NCBI RefSeq assembly: GCF_032062135.1
Contig: NC_092859.1
Span: forward strand, 46,463,493 to 46,527,492
Direction of reading: 5' to 3'
DNA from: Pyxicephalus adspersus
Taxonomy: Eukaryota; Chordata; Amphibia; Anura; Pyxicephalidae
Length of the DNA: 64,000 nt
Shown here: positions 11,710 to 21,659 of the stretch, one piece after another
Position numbering within the stretch: position 1 is the stretch's first letter
Layout of the letters: every line of letters starts with the position of its first letter
The notes under the pieces: generated by a model
Told to the model about the DNA's origin: nothing
Databases searched by the model: none
Seen by the model: only the letters and a program-made list of their open reading frames with translations
Position numbers and translations under genes: made by a program

Positions 11710-11878
11710 TCCTTTCAGGGTACTGACTACATGTTGGTGGACCATGAGGGAGAAATTTTTAAGACCCTTCACTACCTCAGTAGCCTCATCCAAAGTATAA
11801 AGAACCCCCTGGGCACAAGAGACAACCCTGCCCGTGTTTGCCGTGATCTGATGAATTGCCAACCAAAAATGGGAGATG
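11710..11878 (+). CDS. col27a1: Fibrillar collagen C-propeptide exon (first of two)
   Basis: This exon encodes the start of the fibrillar collagen C-terminal propeptide (COLF1 domain), which drives trimer formation of procollagen in the ER before it is cleaved off outside the cell. The frame reads [20 protein letters not shown] and continues through a block with [16 protein letters not shown] and DLMNC, including the first two conserved cysteines. The acceptor is 'ttatttcag' ending at 11709; a second AG at 11717-11718 would shorten the exon by three codons in frame. The donor is gtaagg at 11879, leaving phase 1. COL27A1 fits best from memory ([19 protein letters not shown]); COL24A1 is the closest alternative. 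Neither the upstream helical exons nor the protein start lies in the window. Confidence 0.87.
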
Positions 11879-11953
11879 GTAAGGAAAATGTTTTCCATTA
11901 GGTGGATTAGGATGTAAGTTAAACGCATTTTGTAATTTGAACTTTCTCAACAG

Positions 11954-12063
11954 GCACTTACTGGATTGACCCTAATGTTGGCTGTTCTTCTGACACAATT
12001 GAGGTTACATGTAACTTCACACAAGGTGGTCAGACCTGTCTAAGACCTATCACTACATCCAAG
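11954..12063 (+). CDS. col27a1: Fibrillar collagen C-propeptide exon (second of two)
   Basis: The exon continues the COLF1 domain in phase: G|GC then [28 protein letters not shown] and ending PITTSK. The acceptor is 'ctcaacag' ending at 11953 and the donor is gtagga at 12064, phase 0. Visible features are the WIDPN-x-GC calcium-binding loop typical of collagen C-propeptides, three conserved cysteines and one N-glycosylation sequon (NFT). Only a 75-base intron separates it from the previous exon, while the next exon (normally encoding the QMNFLHLLSSE region) is not found in the remaining 52 kb. Wording SSDTIEV and PIT-x-SK favours COL27A1 over COL24A1. The open frame is intact and splice sites are canonical, so the gene is probably functional. 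Confidence 0.88.
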
Positions 12064-12182
12064 GTAGGAGATCATTGGCAAAACATCCTATGTACTTCAG
12101 TCTGTAGGCTTCTACCTATGAATACTTTATGGATCAGATTTTAACATTTTAGCTATATACCTATTGATTTGGAAGTACCTTT

Positions 12183-12632
12183 ACCCCCCTAGCGTCCTAA
12201 TTCTGTCAGTTTTTTGATACAAAAAGTGATCCTATTTTTTTTGCATAGAAATTTTTGTTTATATTGTGGGCCTGTAATTCATAGGATTAACTCCGGGGTA
12301 TAATAATTATATTTATTTATTATATTGTAATCTCAAATATAATATAATACATAATTATAAATCATTATTATAAAAAATAATGAAATAACAGACAATAACA
12401 ATAACAATTTCTCACTGAAATTTTCCAAACAAGGGTGCAATAATATTAATAAATAATAAGATAAATTAAATGCAGATTTTAGGAAAAAAAAATATTTACA
12501 TTTTTAGTAGACATCCCGGGTGTGGTAGATTTTCGCATCAGCAGTGAGATGCCAAGCACAATGCAGGACTTCTGCATTGTGCTTCACATCTCACTGCAGA
12601 TGCCAGCAGCAATAGCAAATTCCGGGGGTGAC
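12183..12632. mobile_element. piggyBac-type MITE, truncated, inverted relative to 10683
   Basis: It begins 'acccccctagcg' followed by 'ctaattctgtcag', which is the right end of the 10683-11582 element in reverse complement. It then runs through the AT-rich part and stops after one hairpin arm (12535-12632, 'gcagtgagatgcc ... aaattccggggg'). The mirror arm and the other terminus are missing. It lies 120 bases after the second collagen exon, so the two exons are bracketed by two related MITEs in opposite orientation. It is non-coding. Confidence 0.72.
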
Positions 12633-12710
12633 CACTATATTGCCTTATTAGACCAATTCTAAATTCTACTTCTTGATCGACGTATACCATATAGACAAAC
12701 TTCACTCATT

Positions 12711-12904
12711 GGGCCTGATTTATTAATGCTCAGTAAACTTTGGTGATTCTGCAGCCCTGGAACAGATTTCTTGAAGGTAATTTACTATATTTTAGCAAAT
12801 GTTTTTAATCCTGAACCAGATCAATTCCAGCTTTGCTGGATTACTCAGGTTCACTGAAGAAAGTGTATATTCTCCAACATTGGAGAGCTTTATTAAATCG
12901 GGAC
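12711..12904. mobile_element. Palindromic MITE, diverged copy
   Basis: It starts GGGCCTGATTTATTAATGC and ends 'ttggagagctttattaaatcggg'-like, the same termini as the complete copy at 7996-8218. Shared interior words include 'gaaccagatc' and 'tccagctttgctggatta'. Both ends are diverged and no clean target duplication remains. Confidence 0.68.
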
Positions 12905-13915
12905 TATTGGTCAGAACTATTGCAGAGAGCACCTGCATTTGTTCAATTACAACATATACCCATACAATTGTAAGGTCTAAAAACAATTACTACTACTATA
13001 TATATAATACTAATCTGAACAGCCAAAATCCTGTATATTTCTAAATATGTTATTGTTTGTATCTAGATTTTTTTTGGAGTGACATTTCCTAGTCTGATTA
13101 GGTAACCATTTGTCAGGTTTTCTACCAACAGGAACAGGAGGGAGACCAGCACTGGCAGCATGTACTGTAAAGCCAAGTCAGGGATAAGTTAAGTGCAGTT
13201 ATTGGAAGTGAATGCATTCAAAAACACAGCAAACAGTAAATAGTGCAACAATCTTGAAAACATACAGTGACAAAAACTATATGCAGATATATAAAATGGG
13301 CAACAATATCAAGGGCAAGAGCAAGACCAATAGCAGGATTACAAAGAGCAAGTGGCCAGAGCACCAGCAAGGATTTTGGTACAAGATGTCAGGTCCAATG
13401 CTAAGGCAATGAGAGGCTTGTAAAGGCAGAATTTATAGGCTTGTAAATTATGAGCTACAGGTGTTGCCAAACCTGGGGGTGTATCTGCAGTAAGCCACCA
13501 GCAGGCAACATGGGAAGCTGCATGGTTCCTTACACCATTATAGATGAAACCATCGGTCCAAGGTCTTTAGATAATTATTTATTTTTGACAAGTAGCACAG
13601 GGACTGATGACTAAAGTGTGCAAATGCCATTAGGTGCTACAAAAATTTAGTTTATGCTTTAATTTGAATAGATTATGGTCAAACTTCATTCACAGGCATG
13701 GAGATTTTGCTAATTGGCCCTAAATATGAATTAGTAAAGAATAAGTAGCTATAGTCATGGCATTGTTATTAAAATAAATTTAGGTAATAAAGTAATAGTA
13801 ATTAAGTTAAATGTATGCTCCCTCCTAGGAACTTGTGCAGCTTCAAACCAAATGTTTTGCTTTTTTGTCAGACTTTAAACATGAACCACAGTTCAGTAAA
13901 CATTCTGTACTCCTA
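12905..13915. other. Stretch without a supported gene
   Basis: 13085-13560 has the base composition and wording of a dispersed element or old LTR ('ggaacaggagggagaccagcactgg ... ttccttacacc'), but I could not find matching ends. The remainder is AT-rich and has no feature I can name. Confidence 0.3.
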
Positions 13916-14147
13916 AGCTGCGTACACACGTCCAATTATTATTGTTGGAAATGAACGAACGACCGATTGGCCAAAAATCGTTGTAACCAACGACGCCGAC
14001 AAACGAGGATAGTCGTTGGAAAAGAACGACCGGACCGGCGGATCCGATTGAACGACCATCGTTCACCATCTATTGTGTGTACGGTCGTTCAGTGATCGTG
14101 CATGTTCTGAGCATGTGCGATGAATGAACGTTCGATACTGGCTGTAT

Positions 14148-14178
<31 letters not shown>

Positions 14179-14198
14179 CTGGACCTTCTCGGTCTCCC

Positions 14199-15169
14199 TC
14201 TGAAACTTTAAGAGCAAACAAAAATAAAAAGTTAAATTACACACAATTATATGCAACCTACCTCTCTAAAATTTTGGTACATACCTGGGTCAATTTCCAC
14301 CACAGATTCCACTACCTCCTCTGCAGGGGAACCCAGAATCAACTCTGCATAAAAATAAAATCAAAAACATATTTGAACTATATGTAAAAATAATGTATTT
14401 TTCATATTTATAAAATTATACATTTTTCTTATTAACCATATACTAATATCCTACCTTCCACCTCTTGCTGCTCCTCCGGACGCCCAGCCTGGTCAGGGGA
14501 CCCCAGAAGGCACTCTGCATAAAAAAAATATCAAAAACATATTTGAACTATATGGAAAAATAATGTATTTTTCATATTTATAAAATAATACATTTTTTCT
14601 TATTAAATATATACCAATATCCTACCTTCCACCTCTTGCTGCTCCTCCGGACGCACCTGCGGCTGCTCCTCTACCTCCCGAGCACGTCGTCCTAATGCAT
14701 AAAAACAAATACAGAATCAAAAATTGTCATTAAAAAAAAATTTAAAAACATTACAATAATAAAAAAAATTACTAATAATTAAAAAAATATATAAACAAAT
14801 ACAAATAAATTAAAAATAGTTTCCCAAAATATTACATTACCTCAAAAGAATAATTTTCCAAAAAATAAACTTCTACAAACTGACAAAATTTTTACCTACG
14901 TTTTCTGGTGATACGACACCTCACACAACACGCAACACGTCCCTCTCCCAGTTCTTTAGATCAGACCACCTTTTCCTCAATTGATCCTTCGATCGCTCCA
15001 CACAAAATTTTTGGTGTAATCTCCTCTGCACTTTTTCCAAAATTCTATTTTTCCTCGCATTCTGTGACTTGTAATGACCCCTCCGACCATCATAATCACA
15101 CCTCTCCAGGACATCCACTAACACCTCCATCTCCTCTCTTGACATAGGTGTGGCTCTTTGTACAGACAT
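14199..15169 (-). pseudogene. Harbinger Myb/SANT-like accessory protein, multi-exon
   Basis: Exon 1 (15169-14896) opens with MSVQRATPMSREEMEVLVDV and includes HYKSQNARKNRILEKVQRRL and DQLRKRWSDLKNWERDVL, a Myb/SANT-like trihelix of the NAIF1 type that would bind transposon ends. One in-frame TGA (14921-14923) interrupts it shortly before the donor at 14895. Three short exons follow: 14691-14626 (66 nt), 14514-14455 (60 nt) and 14344-14285 (60 nt). Each follows a good AG and ends G|gta, all in phase 1. They encode Glu-rich peptides such as RPEEQQEVE. Two are clear duplicates. A last exon may begin at 14199 (acceptor 'agtttcag') but runs into a (TA)n/(TG)n repeat. It is probably inactive because of the TGA, unless that base is a recent change. 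Confidence 0.72.
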
Positions 15170-15412
15170 CCTCTCATGTCACAGGAAACCATTTAACAGG
15201 AAGTGGCTGGATTTGCAAAGTGCCCTGGGAAATCAGAAGTGCAAAGTGCAAAATCCAGCACGTGCGGTCGTTCGTACGAATATTCGCCCGACAATTCGAT
15301 CAACAAACAAACATTATTGAGGTGGGTGATGCTGCATATTTTTATATGTTTTTATAAGTTAAATGTTTATAGTTTTGTTATATATTTTATATTTTAATGT
15401 TTTTCACAGATC
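15170..15412. promoter_or_regulatory. Divergent spacer between two Harbinger genes
   Basis: The Myb-like gene starts to the left (15169, minus) and the MADF gene to the right (15413, plus), so this 243-base spacer must hold both promoters if the element is transcribed from within. It contains 'gtgcggtcgttcgtacgaatattcg', which resembles the CGTTCGTAC words near the element's ends. A TATA-like 'tatattttatattttaatg' lies at about 15380-15398, upstream of the plus-strand start. No experimental promoter can be inferred. Confidence 0.4.
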
Positions 15413-17245
15413 ATGGCCTATGATGCATTTAATAATCCTGACTTCATGCGTAAGTTCATTGAGGCATACAGGTCCCATCCCTGTCTGTGGAAGGTAAAGT
15501 CTGCGGACTATTCAAATCGTCAGATGAAACTGAAGGCGTATACCGCTATGGTGGAGCTCAGCAAGACCGTTAATCCTGCGGCCGACATAAAATATGTGAA
15601 GCAAAAAATATGTTTTCAAAAAGGAAATGAACAAAATAAAGTCTTCACAGCGGTCAGGTGCTGCAGCGGATGATGTATACGTACCTAAATTATGGTACTT
15701 TAATCTGTTGGCATTCACTGCAGATCAGGATGAAGGTCGCCCATCAGTGTGCAGCCTGGAAGAAGCGGACAAGGATGCTGGGGAAGGTACACACAGGGAT
15801 GCTGGGGAAAGCCTTGATGAGACTGAGCTTTTCAAGACACCAGACGGGGGAAGTTATTTAAAAATATTTTTATTATTAAATTTATAAAAACACAGGCACA
15901 GCTACATATAGTAAAGTATAAAACATATAGTACAGAGTTTTATTGCAGTCCTATAAACATTGTAGTGTACAGACTATGTCATGCGATCCTGCCATTCTAC
16001 TGCACCAGTAGTGTTGAAGTACTCCAAGTACTTGGTTCGGTTTTCTTTAGCCAACACAGAAGCATTCTGAGGTACTGCAACCTGTAGATCCATTAGACCA
16101 GTGAATTGGTTACTGCTTTCACCAGGTGTGGCTGTAGTAGAATCTTGCTCCTTTAGAGGACCAAATGATGCACTGCAATTATTGCGGCATAGAAAATTAT
16201 GTAGCAAGCAGCAAGCCTTGTCAATTTTGTCCATGCGGAGATTGATAGCAGTATGGAATATTGTAAATAGATTTGCTAGAATACCGAACGCATTCTCAAC
16301 CACCCTCCTAGCACGAGATAACCGGTAATTAAAAATTTTTTTCTGTTTGTCCAAGTTTTTTTGAGGATAGGGTTTTAACAGGTTTTCATGCAATGCAAAT
16401 GCTTCATCTGCAACAAACACAAAGTTCAGTCCCTCCACAGTTTGGCTGTTTCTAGGTAGGTGCAGTTGCTTGTTCATCAGCTTCCTGTGAAATGTCGTAC
16501 CATCCAGAACCCCTCCATCAGACATGCGCCCATTTCTTTCTATGTCCACTAAAACAAATTCATAACAGGCATTCACTATTGCCATGAGCACGATGCTGAA
16601 AAACCCCTTATAGGTATAATAATACGATCCACTGTCTACCGGTGGGGTAATTCTTACATGCTTCCCATCAATTGCTCCTCCACAATTTGGGAAGTTCCAT
16701 AAATCTTGAAATTCTGAAGCAATGGCCAGCCATTCCTCTGGTGTATTAGGAAACTGAAAGGAGAACATAGGAAGGATTTTATATGCATAATATTATGTTA
16801 TGTTTATATGTTCTATTTATTTTTTGTAGTGAACCTGCAGAGAGCTCACAAGCTGCCACAACATCCACTCCAATAAGTTCCAACCAAAAAAGGGGTCAGA
16901 AAAGGAAACATCAGGAGCTGGAAAAAAAGAGCTTTTAAGGAAGCCATGTTCATAATAAATGAAAAAGAGGATCATTTAGATGGCTTTGGCTTCTATATTG
17001 TGTCAAAACTGCGGCAGATGAGCCCAGAACAAGCAGGTGCGGTGGAGATTATTATGACAGATTTGGTGAACAAAGGCATGATGAATCAACTAAACCCACA
17101 ATACCCTACCTATTCCTACCCCTATCCATACCCTTTGCCTGTACAAACTCAACGCCACCCTTATGAGTATCATCACAACCCTTCCTCCAGTTCACCAAAT
17201 CAGTACAGTTTTGGCAATGAAAGCCTCCATTTCACTGAGTTATAG
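15413..17245 (+). pseudogene. Harbinger MADF/BESS-type DNA-binding protein
   Basis: The start reads MAYDAFNNPDFMRKFIEAYR, then HPCLWKVKSADYSNRQMKLK, a MADF (Myb/SANT-like in ADF-1) domain. It concludes in another frame with DVYVPKLWYFNLLAF, so a one-base shift lies near 15605-15630. The first exon continues to about 15850. After an intron, a second exon starts at 16830 (acceptor 'ttttttgtag'). A basic stretch follows (KRGQKRKHQELE), then a second frameshift near 16925-16935. It ends with a BESS-like helix (FGFYIVSKLRQMSPEQ) and a Tyr/Pro-rich tail to the stop at 17245. A polyadenylation signal aataaa follows at 17371. The transposase second exon lies antisense inside its intron. Two frameshifts make this copy non-functional. 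Confidence 0.72.
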
Positions 17246-17896
17246 TGGGGGGGGGGGGGGGTCACAAATGCTATTTGGTTTCATATTGTTGTTAATATTG
17301 GTAATTATGTTTTAATGGTTATTTATTGTTATTTATACTTTTATTAGCACTTTGTTACATGCACTTTGTTAAATAAACTTTATCTTTTGGTTATGAAGCA
17401 AATGTGTAATTTTGTTTTAATGATTGCATGGGGCCTCTAGTTTCATGTACTCATCTTTCAAGCAGTCTATAATTGCTGCACATGTCTCGGGGATGATATG
17501 ACCCATTGCTTGCGGTGAGATCCCAGTGGAGAACTTCATGTCCTGCAGAGATCTTCCAGTGGCAAGGTATCTCAAGGTGGCGATCAACCTCTGCTCAGGT
17601 GTAATGGACTTCCTCATGAAGGTATCTTGTTTCTGCAGAAAAGGTCTAACTGCACAAAGTAATTGCTGGAAACAGACATCTGACATACAAAGATAATTCT
17701 TGTAGTCATCTGGGAATGAGTGGCGCAGTTCCCGTAGCAGATTCTCATGTGAAATGTTGTCTCGGTCCAACAACCAATCCTTACACCACATTTGCCGCTT
17801 CTTCTCAACGTCCTCCTCTTCAGCACTAAGCAGACATACCAAAGCAAGAGCTGCTTTCTTCTTCCTTAAGAACACTTTGAAGGGCATATTGCACAT
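15974..17896 (-). CDS. Harbinger DDE transposase (DDE_Tnp_4/HARBI1 type), two exons
   Basis: This is the DDE transposase of the Harbinger element. Exon 1 (17896 to about 17444) gives MCNMPFKVFLRKKKAALALV through the helix-turn-helix part (KSITPEQRLIATLRYLATG) to LKDEYMK. Exon 2 starts at 16753 after 'tcctttcag' with FPNTPEEWLAIASEF and ends EWQDRMT at 15974. The catalytic acidic residues are present: GGAIDGKHV (D), MSDGGVLDG (D) and ENAFGILAN (E). Neither exon has a stop or shift, about 410 residues in all, a normal length. The expected donor after EYMK reads ctagag, not gtagag, so splicing may be broken by one base. A minus-strand AATAAA lies at about 15936-15941. The intron carries the antisense MADF exon. 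Confidence 0.85.
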
Positions 17897-18151
17897 AGGG
17901 ACAAAGGAACAGTGTGGTGGATGTCATTCGTTTGATCCAATCGTTCGTACACAGTAGTCACTTCCTGTGGTGCACGTCACTTCCTGTATCGTTCAAACAA
18001 TCGCATCTATCGTGTGTACAATATCTTTGAACGATCGTGTCGTTATCTGTATGTAAAGGATCGGTGCTATACGATCTTTCGAAGATATTGTGCAGGATCG
18101 TTTGTGGTTCGTTTACCAACGATAATAATTGGAAGTGTGTACGCAGCTTTA

Positions 18152-18847
18152 GGCTTTTTGAATATTTATCTGTTTTACCACAATGCTAATCAATTGATAT
18201 TTTCATTGGCTTTAATGAAAAATGCAAGTGCTTTAAAATGTGTGAATGGCCTTTTAGTAAATAAACCTGCTCGAAACAAATTATTCTAAATTTGATTAAT
18301 ATATTTATAGTATATTGGCATACAGTTGAGTGCTAATGTTCTAGCCTTTTCAAAATTACCAAATTTTTAATATTTTTTCATGTTAAACTCACTACCTGAG
18401 CAAAATAGAAAGGTCTACAAATGACAAACAATCAAAGGGGGTGCTATGGCTTATGCTTCAACACTATCTCATATTTGTAAGATCTTTTTTTCTTTTTACT
18501 AAATTAAAATGGCTTTCTGAATTTACTATACAATTTAAAATTTGACAATGAGAATGGAACATCCTAAATGGATCATTCGGTTAGGATCTATAACTTCAAT
18601 ATAATAGGCAGAAAGAAAATTTTATTTTATTTAATTTAAACTTTGATATTTTAATGTGGCTATCTAATATGTACATTTTAAGTCACAAAACTGAAATTTT
18701 AAAAAAAGCAATTTGCCTACCACTTCAACAATGAAGTCAAAAGTACACTTTTTATTTAAAGGTGAAAATAAGTCATTTATTCTTTTATAAACACCGTAAT
18801 AGCATTTAAACACTTGGTAGAAATTTAAGGACATAACTCCTAATGAT
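18152..18847. other. AT-rich spacer
   Basis: About 700 bases between the Harbinger element and the solo LTR. No open frame or repeat end is recognisable. Confidence 0.35.
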
Positions 18848-18852
18848 CTAAT

Positions 18853-19606
18853 TGTCACTCATAGAGAGACAGGACCATTAGGGGGTGCTATGGATTGCAC
18901 AGAGGTGGTGTGAGCCCTGAGAAGGGCCAAGGAGCACAGTCTAAGAAGTAACCTGATTTTCTCCAGAGCCTCTGGTGGTGAGGATGTTGCTCTGCTGGTT
19001 ACTGCCAGGTTGCAGTCCTTGGGCACACCAAGGTGGGCAAAACACGGTACCAAATCACAACGCAGAAGGATAGCCAAGGAAAGCCGGTGTTGAGGCAGGC
19101 AGCAAACAAGAAAGGTCAGGTCACACAGCAGGGGTTAATAGCCAGGGATCCAGGAGACAAACACCAGTGACACAGAGGCCACTGCAGACACAAGGAACAC
19201 AGGTGACACTGGAGGCAACAGGAGGCACAGGTGATGCAGGGATATCCACAGACAGACAGGAACACTGGAACAGCACACGGAAGTTGGCTGGGAATCAACA
19301 TACTGGACAACAAGGGGTTAACACAGGAGCTGAACACAGGAAGCACTGGATTAAGCAACATGTGTACAGGAACCAGCTCACAGAGCTAGGGGCTCGGCAC
19401 TAGTGAAGACTTGTTGCACGAACACAAAGTGCAGTCTGTGAGCTAGCTAAATAGCCAGGGCTGATCAAGAGGCTATTTTCTGATTGGCCAGCGGATTGGA
19501 CAGAATTGATAAAGCTTAGAAACAGAGGCACGCCCAGCGTCAGAACTGCCCGCATGCGCAGGAGAAAAGATGTGTGCGCTTTAGTGAGGAAGAGGTAAGT
19601 GTGACA
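18853..19606 (-). mobile_element. Solo LTR (754 bp), Gypsy/retroviral type
   Basis: The segment begins 'tgtcactcatag' and ends 'aggtaagtgtgaca', giving TGTCAC...GTGACA ends with the canonical TG..CA. It is flanked by ctaat (18848-18852) and ctgat (19607-19611), a 5-bp target duplication with one mismatch. It is much richer in G+C than the surroundings. No primer-binding site or internal coding region adjoins either end, so it is best read as a solo LTR left by recombination. The strand is a guess, based on TGTCACACTTACC as the likelier 5' end. The open frames inside have no protein match. Confidence 0.72.
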
Positions 19607-19611
19607 CTGAT

Positions 19612-20917
19612 TTCCTAATTCCCTGAATTTATAGCAAAAAGTAATATCAACCAAATTAGAAATAATTAAGTGTGAATTAAATCAAGTCCAATCATGCTTA
19701 TTCTGTACAGAGGTATGTTAAAATTACAGAACATTGGACATATAACAAAGTAAAATATAATGTGTCGTTAGGAAATAAATATTTTAGTAGCAGAAAAACA
19801 CTACTACCGGAAAATTTTATAAAAGAAAAAGTGTTTGTCTAAAGCAATGAAAAATGATGAGAAATTGAATTTTTGTATACTTCACAATGTATGAATAAAA
19901 AAATCAAATTTTTAACAAAGTTTTGTTAACAAACATGGTACTTATAATCAATAATTTCACATAATAAATACATTTAACAATGTAATTTTCTTTATGCAAA
20001 TATAATTTTTTTCTTTTGCAAAGTTGTATAAATTTCTATATTTTCACCCAGTGAACCCAGGTTCACTAATAAAAGTGCCTTGGAGAGCTTTAATAAACCA
20101 TGCCCACTGTTTGATGTATGTTTTGCAATCGTTATGCGATTTGTATGTATTACTTGTATTTTATTGTGTATATGTGAGATAATATAAATAATCTCATACC
20201 TGCCAGTTACACAGCCCCAATAGGTTGAAATAATCAGTAAAGGGAAGGGTTTTTCTTCCTCACTGAGTAGAGAGGCAGCAGCCATGTGATGTTTGCAAAG
20301 AGGAAGCTGCCTTCTTGAGAGATCAGGCAGCAACAGGATGTGATGTCACACACTTGCTGCATGCCTACATTTGGCAGATGTCAAGCTGCTAGGCGGGCAA
20401 TATTTCAGTGTTATGGGGAAGACAGGCAAGGTAGGAGAAATCAAAAACTCCATTCCATTACTCCAACGAAGTAAGATCATTTCAGTGACAGAATGTCATT
20501 CAGTGACAGATTGCTAATGCATTCACTAAATAGAGTTTAGTTAGTGCAATCTGGTTTTAGAATCTATGATTTTTTGGCTGGATTTCAGTCTCACACTTTA
20601 GGTATATAAACAAGGGGTAATGTAGCCTTTTTAAATGGATTAATTGCCGTTTGGAAATTTTAGAACGTCTTTGAGATATATATATTTAATATTGGGAGAT
20701 TTATGTTTCTTTTTTTCTTTACCATTGAAGTTGTTTCACTGGCCAATTTTGTTTTTGCGTTTAAATCTATGTTGTTAAGATTGTTGACTATGTAAGTTTA
20801 TCAGTGATGTCACAGTGGTATATATGTACAGCCTATAGAAGGTGGTGGTTATAAAGCACTGATTACAGTGAAACAATATTAAAGTTATGATAATATTAGA
20901 TAGTTTAATGATCTGTA
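19612..20917. other. Stretch without a gene; contains one MITE scrap
   Basis: 20035-20103 ('gaacccaggttcac ... gagctttaataaa') is the terminal part of the palindromic MITE family seen at 7996. The rest shows only AT-rich DNA and a moderately GC-richer patch at 20210-20470 with no open frame I can support. Confidence 0.4.
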
Positions 20918-21445
20918 AAGGTAGTCCCCAGGTTACATACGAGATAAGGACTGTAGGTTTGTTCTTAAGTTGAATTTGTATGTAAGTCAGAACAGGTACA
21001 TTATGTTATTAAATGCAACTAGAACAGATGTTTGTCTCAACATATTATTAGGCAGCGTGGTGTCAGTTAGTTTATTTTACATTGTAGGGCTATAATTCTT
21101 AGGCATAACTCACCGTCTAATAGTTAATAAATGTAATAAATTTATTAATAAACTTTAAAAAAAACACAAAAATCTGTTAAAAAAATAAATTATGTATAAT
21201 GTAATATAAGTGTACAGTAGCATATATAATATATATAATATAATTATATATATTATGAATATTTCTTTGTATTGGTTTTAATACAGCTATTTTATATTAA
21301 ATCCAATACAAAACTATTTAAATTTCCTGCCGCACCGTTTGTCTTGGTCATTAAAGAGTTATAAGATGTTGCAAAAGAGCTAAGTCTCAGCTATGTTTAG
21401 CAAAAGATTTCTTCTGCAAGTCATGCAAACTGCATGGGGGTCACC
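20918..21445. mobile_element. TA-flanked MITE, broken by a nested insertion
   Basis: 20918-21085 and 21348-21440 match consecutive parts of the complete element at 61988-62491: 'aggtagtccccaggttacat', 'gttcttaagttgaatttg', then 'catatt attaggcagc', and later 'tgtttagcaaaagatttctt'. Between the two halves sits about 260 bases (21086-21347) that match the interior of the piggyBac-type MITE at 4805-5365 in reverse orientation. The right terminus is lost. TA precedes the left end. Confidence 0.72.
21086..21347 (-). repeat. Interior piece of a piggyBac-type MITE nested in another MITE
   Basis: The sequence 'tttacattgtagggct' through 'tccaatacaaaac ... cctgccgcacc' follows the 4805-5365 MITE in reverse complement, from its 'cctacaatgtaaaa' region to its GC-rich centre. 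It includes the diverged TGTATTGG/CCAATACA arms at 21268-21312. Neither TTAA nor a MITE terminus is present at its borders, so it cannot be a simple transposition product. Confidence 0.62.
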
Positions 21446-21659
21446 TGTATTTTCTATAGACTGTACTGCCGTTGGTGTTTCTTCTGTAGAAGCTATATTA
21501 GCAAAACACGTTGAGGAACACATACCTTTTGTAAAAGCAATTGGTCAAAAGATGCATTGGACAATGCATGAACTATATATTATGTGTGTTTTTTATTGTT
21601 TAAATTAAGTCTTATGAAGTGATTGATTTTATCTTGTAGGCTCACTATTATCTGGTAAT
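21446..21659. other. Short unassigned stretch
   Basis: It contains 'gcaaaacacgttgaggaaca' at about 21501-21520, which resembles the conserved 'gaggaa/cgttt' block in the Penelope-type repeats at 38835 and 42240. No more can be said. Confidence 0.3.

Larger units (their letters stand above)
13916..18148. mobile_element. PIF/Harbinger DNA transposon, nearly complete (4.2 kb)
   Basis: Terminal inverted repeats are AGCTGCGTACACACGTCCAA on the left and the inverse of AGCTGCGTACACACTTCCAA on the right, continuing 'ttattattgttgg' versus 'ttattatcgttgg'. The flanking triplets are cta (13913-13915) and tta (18149-18151), a near match to the 3-bp TWA-type duplication of this superfamily. Subterminal DNA is rich in CGTTC/GAACG words on both sides, possible transposase binding sites. 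Inside are three genes: a Myb-like protein (minus), a MADF/BESS protein (plus) and a DDE transposase (minus). Known vertebrate Harbingers need a transposase plus a Myb-like partner that helps nuclear import and DNA binding. Confidence 0.9.

Noticed and set aside
11710..12063. COL24A1 as the identity of the collagen exons
   Set aside because: The two genes are very similar here; TIEV, NFT, GGQTCL and PIT-x-SK together fit COL27A1 better from memory, so COL24A1 is kept only as the alternative.
14908..15147. Plus-strand open frame rich in Ser, Pro and Thr
   Set aside because: It is the shadow of the Myb-like exon on the minus strand, which has a recognisable trihelix and good splice sites.
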